Positions 4,689 to 8,124 of a DNA stretch of 8,124 bases are shown here, in pieces (the first letter of the stretch is position 1; each line of letters starts with the position of its first letter). This DNA comes from an uncultured Eubacteriales bacterium (lineage in GTDB: Bacteria > Bacillota > Clostridia > Lachnospirales > Anaerotignaceae), in contig URCD01000100.1 of NCBI GenBank assembly GCA_900546215.1, forward strand, positions 1-8,124, written 5' to 3'. The translations under genes and the position numbers were made by a program. The notes under the pieces were generated by a model. That model did not search any database, had not been told where the DNA came from, and saw nothing but the letters and a program-made list of their open reading frames with translations.

Positions 4689-5897
4689 ATGTCAAATGTA
4701 CTAAACAGGTTTTTAAAATATGTAAATATATGCACTGCCTCAGATGAAAGCTCCGATACTTTTCCAAGCTCTTCTTTTCAGCTTGCATTTGGCGAAGCGC
4801 TTGCGGATGAATGCCGTGAAATCGGCATGCAGGATGTAAGCATTGACGAATACGGATATGTGAGCGCATTTCTTCCGTCCAATACCGAATTAAAGGCTCC
4901 GTCAATAGCATTTATCGCGCATATGGACACAAGCCCCGACGCCTGCGGTTTAAATATACGTCCGGTAATAACAGAAAACTATGACGGCGGAATTATTAAG
5001 CTTAAGGGGATTTCATTGGACCCGGCTGAATTTCCTGACCTGAAAAATTATATTGGCGACACAATTATTTCCTCCGACGGAACAACGCTTCTCGGAGCTG
5101 ATGATAAAGCCGGAATTGCCGAAATAATGACCGCCATGGAATATTTAATTGAAAGCGGAGCCGAGCATGGGGACATCTGCGTGCTGTTTACTCCCGATGA
5201 GGAGATCGGCAAGGGCGTGGATTTCCTCGACGTCTCAAAGCTGAAAAGCGATTTCGGCTTTACAATTGACGGCGGAGCAATTGGGGAGCTTGAGTATGAA
5301 AACTTCAATGCTGCCTCAGCAGAAATTATTATAAAGGGGAAAAGCGTGCACCCCGGAACGGCTAAAGGCGTAATGAAAAACGCCGCGCTGATAGCCTCAG
5401 AATTTGCCTCGGCTATGCCCGAAAATGAAACCCCGCAGACAACCGCCGGATATGAAGGCTTTTATCACCTTGCGGAAATTAAAGGCGGTGTATCTGAGGC
5501 CAGACTGCATTATATAATCAGAGATTTTGACAGTAACGGGTTTGAACAAAGAAAGACCTTCATAAAGGGTCTTACTGAAAGGATAAACGAAAAATACGGA
5601 AATGTGGCCAGATGTGATATCAATGACCAATACAGAAACATGAAGGAGGTCATTGAAAAGAATATGTATATAATAGAGCTGGCGGAAAGCTCCATGAGGC
5701 AATGCGGAGTATCACCCATTATTCAGCCGATAAGGGGCGGCACCGACGGAGCCAGGCTTTCCTTTATGGGACTTCCCTGCCCCAACATATTTGCCGGCGG
5801 ACATAACTTCCACGGGCCATATGAGTTTGTACCTCTCGGTTCTATGGATAAGGCGGTTGAGGTAATAGTAAAAATAGCGGAAAACGCAGTCAGATAA
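4689..5897 (+). CDS. pepT: peptidase T (tripeptide aminopeptidase, M20B family)
   Basis: A 402-residue cytoplasmic zinc exopeptidase that removes the N-terminal residue from tripeptides; the family is typically near 408 residues. Di-zinc site motifs are in order. HMDTSPD has His78 and the catalytic Asp80, GADDKAG has the bridging Asp139, and TPDEEIGKG has the base Glu171 and ligand Glu172. FTIDGG has Asp194, and FAGGHNFHGPYEF gives the last ligand His372. GKSVHPGTAKG (217-227) begins the lid/dimerisation domain. The start is the ATG at 4689, 8 nt after GGAGG. The frame stays open upstream to 4428, but that stretch is AT-rich promoter DNA and would add a tail foreign to the family. It is a single-gene unit with its own promoter and terminator, probably recycling peptides for nitrogen and amino acids. 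Confidence 0.95.
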   Translation: MSNVLNRFLKYVNICTASDESSDTFPSSSFQLAFGEALADECREIGMQDVSIDEYGYVSAFLPSNTELKAPSIAFIAHMDTSPDACGLNIRPVITENYDGGIIKLKGISLDPAEFPDLKNYIGDTIISSDGTTLLGADDKAGIAEIMTAMEYLIESGAEHGDICVLFTPDEEIGKGVDFLDVSKLKSDFGFTIDGGAIGELEYENFNAASAEIIIKGKSVHPGTAKGVMKNAALIASEFASAMPENETPQTTAGYEGFYHLAEIKGGVSEARLHYIIRDFDSNGFEQRKTFIKGLTERINEKYGNVARCDINDQYRNMKEVIEKNMYIIELAESSMRQCGVSPIIQPIRGGTDGARLSFMGLPCPNIFAGGHNFHGPYEFVPLGSMDKAVEVIVKIAENAVR

Positions 5898-5940
5898 AAC
5901 ACAAAAGCCGTCCCAAGGGACGGCTTTTGTGTTTAAAAAA
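5897..5940. terminator. strong intrinsic terminator after pepT
   Basis: A near-perfect long inverted repeat has left arm 5897-5914 and right arm 5917-5934. Its GC core is AGCCGTCCC/GGGACGGCT with a tight CAAG tip. The right arm ends in CTTTTGTGTTT, so the U-tract is part of the extended stem. The A-run on the other side makes it usable from both strands, but only pepT needs it here. The stop codon of pepT is at the foot of the stem. Confidence 0.9.
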
Positions 5941-5962
5941 TGAATCGGCATTTTCATTTTTT
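5935..5962. other. AT-rich hairpin downstream of the pepT terminator
   Basis: AAAAAATGAA (5935-5944) pairs with TTCATTTTTT (5953-5962) around an 8-nt loop. It may be a weak second terminator after pepT. The rest of the gap, 5963-6157, holds only a short palindrome CCTGA-TT-TCAGG (6097-6108), and I see no gene in it. Confidence 0.35.
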
Positions 5963-6157
5963 ATTTAGGTTGGAGAATACCTTAAGTAAACAATCAAGTT
6001 ACAATCAAATCATATAGGGGATTTATGTAACTGCCTGTATTATATAGCAACAATTGTGCCAACTTTGCAGTGAAATTTTAAAAAACCGCATTAATGCCTG
6101 ATTTCAGGGAACACTGTTTATCAGCGGACAGGTTTCCAAAGATAATTTTAGTTGTTA

Positions 6158-6201
6158 ATATGTCTACTACTTTAGACTAATGTACTAAATAGTAGACATA
6201 T
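6158..6201. repeat. long inverted repeat upstream of the tyrS promoter
   Basis: The left arm is ATATGTCTACTA-C-TTTA (6158-6174) and the right arm is TAAATAGTAGACATAT (6186-6201). They pair over 16 positions with a single bulged C, around an 11-nt centre. No U-tract follows on either strand, so it is unlikely to be a terminator. It ends about 30 bp upstream of the tyrS -35 box. It could be an operator, a cruciform or a remnant of a small mobile repeat. Confidence 0.55.
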
Positions 6202-6232
6202 GTATAAAAAAGCAGACAAAAATTTTTAGGTA

Positions 6233-6261
6233 TTGATTTCCTTAAAAAACTATGTTAGAAT
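6233..6261 (+). promoter_or_regulatory. sigma-70 promoter of the tyrS T-box transcript
   Basis: The -35 box TTGATT (6233-6238), a 17-bp spacer and the -10 box TAGAAT (6256-6261) lie immediately upstream of the T-box leader. Transcription should start near 6268. Confidence 0.7.
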
Positions 6262-6267
6262 AGGCGC

Positions 6268-6494
6268 AGTTTAATAGTTGGCTATGACGGAGACAAATTT
6301 CAGTCTTTATCGGTTACAACCGCAGAGAGTGTGCGTTCGGTGCGAGCACGCAGTACGATAATTGATGACCTACATCTCAGGAGCCTTGGAAAACCACGGT
6401 TTATGCCCGTTACAGCATATAAAGGCGTTGATTGACGCAAATTAAGGTGGTACAACGAACGAGCTCTCGTCCTTTACGGATGAGAGCCTTTTTT
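6268..6494 (+). promoter_or_regulatory. T-box riboswitch (tyrosine) controlling tyrS
   Basis: This leader senses uncharged tRNA-Tyr and lets transcription proceed when tyrosine charging is low. Stem I is bounded by GGCT (near 6281) and AGCC (near 6383), with a GGAGA/TCTC helix next to the specifier loop. The likely specifier is TAC at 6371-6373, followed by A, matching a tyrosine codon. Stem III is GCGT/ACGC (6425-6438). The T-box sequence AAGGTGGTACAACG (6444-6457) contains TGGT, which can pair with the ACCA end of tRNA-Tyr. The terminator arms are GCTCTCGTCC (6463-6472) and GGATGAGAGC (6478-6487), followed by CTTTTTT. Stem assignments are by eye. The class and amino acid are well supported by the gene that follows. 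Confidence 0.92.
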
Positions 6495-6534
6495 GTTGTT
6501 TCTGTGCCATAAGAAAATAAAAGGAGTGTATATC

Positions 6535-7758
6535 ATGGAAAACGCATTTGAGGTATTAAAAGAGAGAGGCTTTATCGAGCAGATGACCCATCCCGAGGAA
6601 ATCGAACAGTTATTTAAAAACGAAAAAATCACATTTTATATTGGCTTTGACCCCACTGCGGACAGCCTTCACGTAGGCCATTTCCTTACGGTAATGGCAA
6701 TGAGCCATATGCAGAGATGCGGCCACCGCCCTATCTGTCTTATGGGCGGCGGAACAGGCATGGTCGGAGATCCCACCGGAAAAACCGATATGAGAAGAAT
6801 GATGACGGTTGATGAAATAGACTATAACGTAAGCTGCTTTAAAAAACAGCTTTCAAGATTTATAGATTTTTCCGATGACAAGGCAATTATTGTAAACAAT
6901 GCCGACTGGCTTAGAAATCTCAATTACATTGAGTTTTTGAGAGAAATAGGCTCGGTATTCTCAGTAAATAAAATGCTTACAGCCGACTGCTTCAAGACAA
7001 GGATGGAAAAAGGTCTTTCCTTCCTGGAGTTCAACTACATGATAATGCAGAGCTATGACTTCCTGGAGCTTAACAAGCGTTACGGCTGTGTAATGCAGCT
7101 TGGCGGAAACGACCAGTGGTCGAATATAATCGGCGGCGTTGACCTCATAAGAAGAAAGGAAAACAAGCCTGCCTACGGCATGACCTTCCAGCTGCTTACA
7201 AACAGTGAAGGCAAAAAAATGGGCAAAACCGAAAAAGGCGCCGTATGGCTTGACCCTGCCAAGACAACTCCATACGAGTTCTACCAGTACTGGAGAAACG
7301 TCGGAGACAAGGACGTTGAAAAGTGCCTCAGACTGCTTACATTCCTTCCTATGGATGAGGTCAGAAAACTTGGAGCGCTTGAGGGAAGCGAAATTAATAA
7401 GGCAAAAGAGGTTCTCGCCTTTGAGCTTACAAAAATTGTCCACGGCGAGGAGGAGGCTAAAAAAGCCGACGTTGCTGCCAAGGCGCTTTTTATGGGCGGC
7501 GGAGACGGCGGCTCAATCCCCACAACAGAGATTAAGCCGGAGGACCTTGAAAGCATGGATATTCTTTCAGCCCTTGTGCTTACAAAGCTTACTCCGTCAC
7601 GCTCTGAGGCAAGACGAGCTGTTCAGCAGGGCGGCGTAAAATTAAATGACGGCAAGGTTGAGGACGTTGAGTTTAAAATAAGTGCTGATATGTTTAAGGA
7701 CGGTATTGTAACTCTTCAAAGGGGTAAAAAATCCTTCCACAGACTTAAGCTTGTATAA
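6535..7758 (+). CDS. tyrS: tyrosyl-tRNA synthetase
   Basis: A 407-residue class I aminoacyl-tRNA synthetase that charges tRNA-Tyr in the cytoplasm as a homodimer. The catalytic domain shows FYIGFDPT with the tyrosine-binding Tyr35, the HIGH-type motif HVGH (46-49), and Tyr168/Gln172/Asp175 in YMIMQSYDF. GGNDQWSNI (190-198) and KMGKT (228-232), the KMSKS equivalent, complete the site. KMGKT, like the KFGKT of Geobacillus TyrS, marks the TyrS rather than the TyrZ type. The C-terminal S4 RNA-binding domain spans about 340-407 (SRSEARRAVQQGGVKLNDGK). The start at 6535 follows AAAAGGAGTG. An in-frame ATG at 6493 lies inside the terminator U-tract and is rejected. Expression is governed by the T-box upstream, and a shared terminator follows. 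Confidence 0.97.
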   Translation: MENAFEVLKERGFIEQMTHPEEIEQLFKNEKITFYIGFDPTADSLHVGHFLTVMAMSHMQRCGHRPICLMGGGTGMVGDPTGKTDMRRMMTVDEIDYNVSCFKKQLSRFIDFSDDKAIIVNNADWLRNLNYIEFLREIGSVFSVNKMLTADCFKTRMEKGLSFLEFNYMIMQSYDFLELNKRYGCVMQLGGNDQWSNIIGGVDLIRRKENKPAYGMTFQLLTNSEGKKMGKTEKGAVWLDPAKTTPYEFYQYWRNVGDKDVEKCLRLLTFLPMDEVRKLGALEGSEINKAKEVLAFELTKIVHGEEEAKKADVAAKALFMGGGDGGSIPTTEIKPEDLESMDILSALVLTKLTPSRSEARRAVQQGGVKLNDGKVEDVEFKISADMFKDGIVTLQRGKKSFHRLKLV

Positions 7759-7765
7759 AAACAAA

Positions 7766-7798
7766 CCCCGGATTTCAATTGAAATCCGGGGCTTTATT
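7766..7798. terminator. bidirectional terminator between tyrS and the recombinase gene
   Basis: A perfect 11-bp stem has arms CCCCGGATTTC (7766-7776) and GAAATCCGGGG (7781-7791) around AATT. On the plus strand it is followed by CTTTATTT, and on the minus strand by TTTGTTTTTAT. It therefore serves both of the convergent genes. Confidence 0.88.
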
Positions 7799-8124
7799 TA
7801 CGCCCTTGGGTGGGCCTTATTATAAACTTCCTTAAGCTTGTTTTTATTCAGCCTCGCATACATCTGTGTGGTTGAGATATCCGAATGTCCCATCATTTCC
7901 TGAACCGACTGTATATCGGCCCCGTTCTCTATCAGGTGCACCGCAAAGGAATGCCTAAGCATATGCGGTGTAATATCAGCCTTTATTCCGGCCTTAGCAG
8001 CATATACCTTTATTATTTTCCAAAAGCCCTGCCTGGTCATTGGCGAGCCGAAGCAGTTTACAAAAAGTATTTCCCCTCCGCCTGACTTAATCATAGCCTC
8101 TCTTGCCTTATTCAAATATAATGT
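7798..8124 (-). CDS. xerD: tyrosine recombinase XerD-like, C-terminal part (cut by window edge)
   Basis: The last 108 residues of a tyrosine site-specific recombinase; the reading frame is open to the right edge, so the N-terminus is missing only because the window ends. The visible part holds most of the catalytic set. PHMLRHSF has the box II His and Arg (residues 54 and 57 of the fragment). MMGHSD has His80, and STTQMYA has the nucleophilic Tyr89. MTRQGFW, GADIQSVQ and the C-terminal AHPRA are close to XerD, which with XerC resolves chromosome dimers at dif. An integrase of another kind is less likely given the HPRA end and the housekeeping setting. The start codon and the first catalytic Arg lie outside the window. 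It is convergent with tyrS. Confidence 0.85.
   Translation of the reverse strand, partial: TLYLNKAREAMIKSGGGEILFVNCFGSPMTRQGFWKIIKVYAAKAGIKADITPHMLRHSFAVHLIENGADIQSVQEMMGHSDISTTQMYARLNKNKLKEVYNKAHPRA

Noticed and set aside
6158..6201. dif site for the neighbouring XerD-like recombinase
   Set aside because: dif has two 11-bp arms around a 6-bp centre with an ATAATGTATATTATGT-like core. Here the arms are longer, the centre is 11 bp and the core does not match.
6354..6356. TAC as the T-box specifier codon
   Set aside because: Its C and the following bases form the helix TTATCG/CGATAA higher in stem I. The TAC at 6371-6373 lies in the internal loop next to the basal helix, where the specifier is expected.
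6961..7443. Minus-strand 160-codon frame inside tyrS
   Set aside because: Antisense shadow of a clearly coding gene, with no ribosome binding site or domain.

Overview
The window looks chromosomal and comes from a low-to-moderate GC Bacillota, most likely a member of the Clostridia. The signs are AT-rich spacers, strong AGGAGG-type ribosome binding sites, a tyrosine T-box leader on tyrS, a Gram-positive type TyrRS with a KMGKT loop, and serine tRNAs with encoded CCA. The genus cannot be fixed from the sequence. There is no insertion sequence, prophage or CRISPR array.

Layout: (1) 1-437, minus strand. Two serine tRNA genes (UGA, then GGA) sit behind a consensus sigma-70 promoter. Just past the second tRNA is another consensus promoter whose transcript leaves the left edge and carries a boxA-like sequence, so an rRNA operon probably starts outside the window. 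(2) 513-2363, minus. A lactate-permease family gene is followed by a 24-codon membrane microprotein gene and a hairpin. A sequence matching the sigma-54 -24/-12 consensus lies upstream. (3) 2430-4511, minus. A second, ungapped paralogue of the permease is followed by a 27-codon paralogue of the microprotein and two terminators. Its leader of about 300 nt is rich in competing hairpins and starts at a sigma-70-like promoter. (4) 4626-5940, plus. pepT (peptidase T) has its own promoter, divergent from the permease promoter, and a strong terminator. (5) 6158-7798, plus. A long inverted repeat precedes the promoter, T-box and coding region of tyrS, which ends in a bidirectional terminator. (6) 7798-8124, minus. 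This is the C-terminal part of a XerD-like tyrosine recombinase, convergent with tyrS and cut by the right edge.

The most notable content is the duplicated two-gene cassette of a LctP-type permease plus a microprotein of at most 27 residues. The two microproteins share a hydrophobic C-terminal block while most of the codons for their identical residues differ, so the protein itself appears to be under selection. I infer that they are small subunits or regulators of the permeases. The two cassettes seem to be controlled differently, one by a putative sigma-54 promoter and the other by a sigma-70-like promoter with a structured leader. This would suit two carboxylate carriers used under different conditions.
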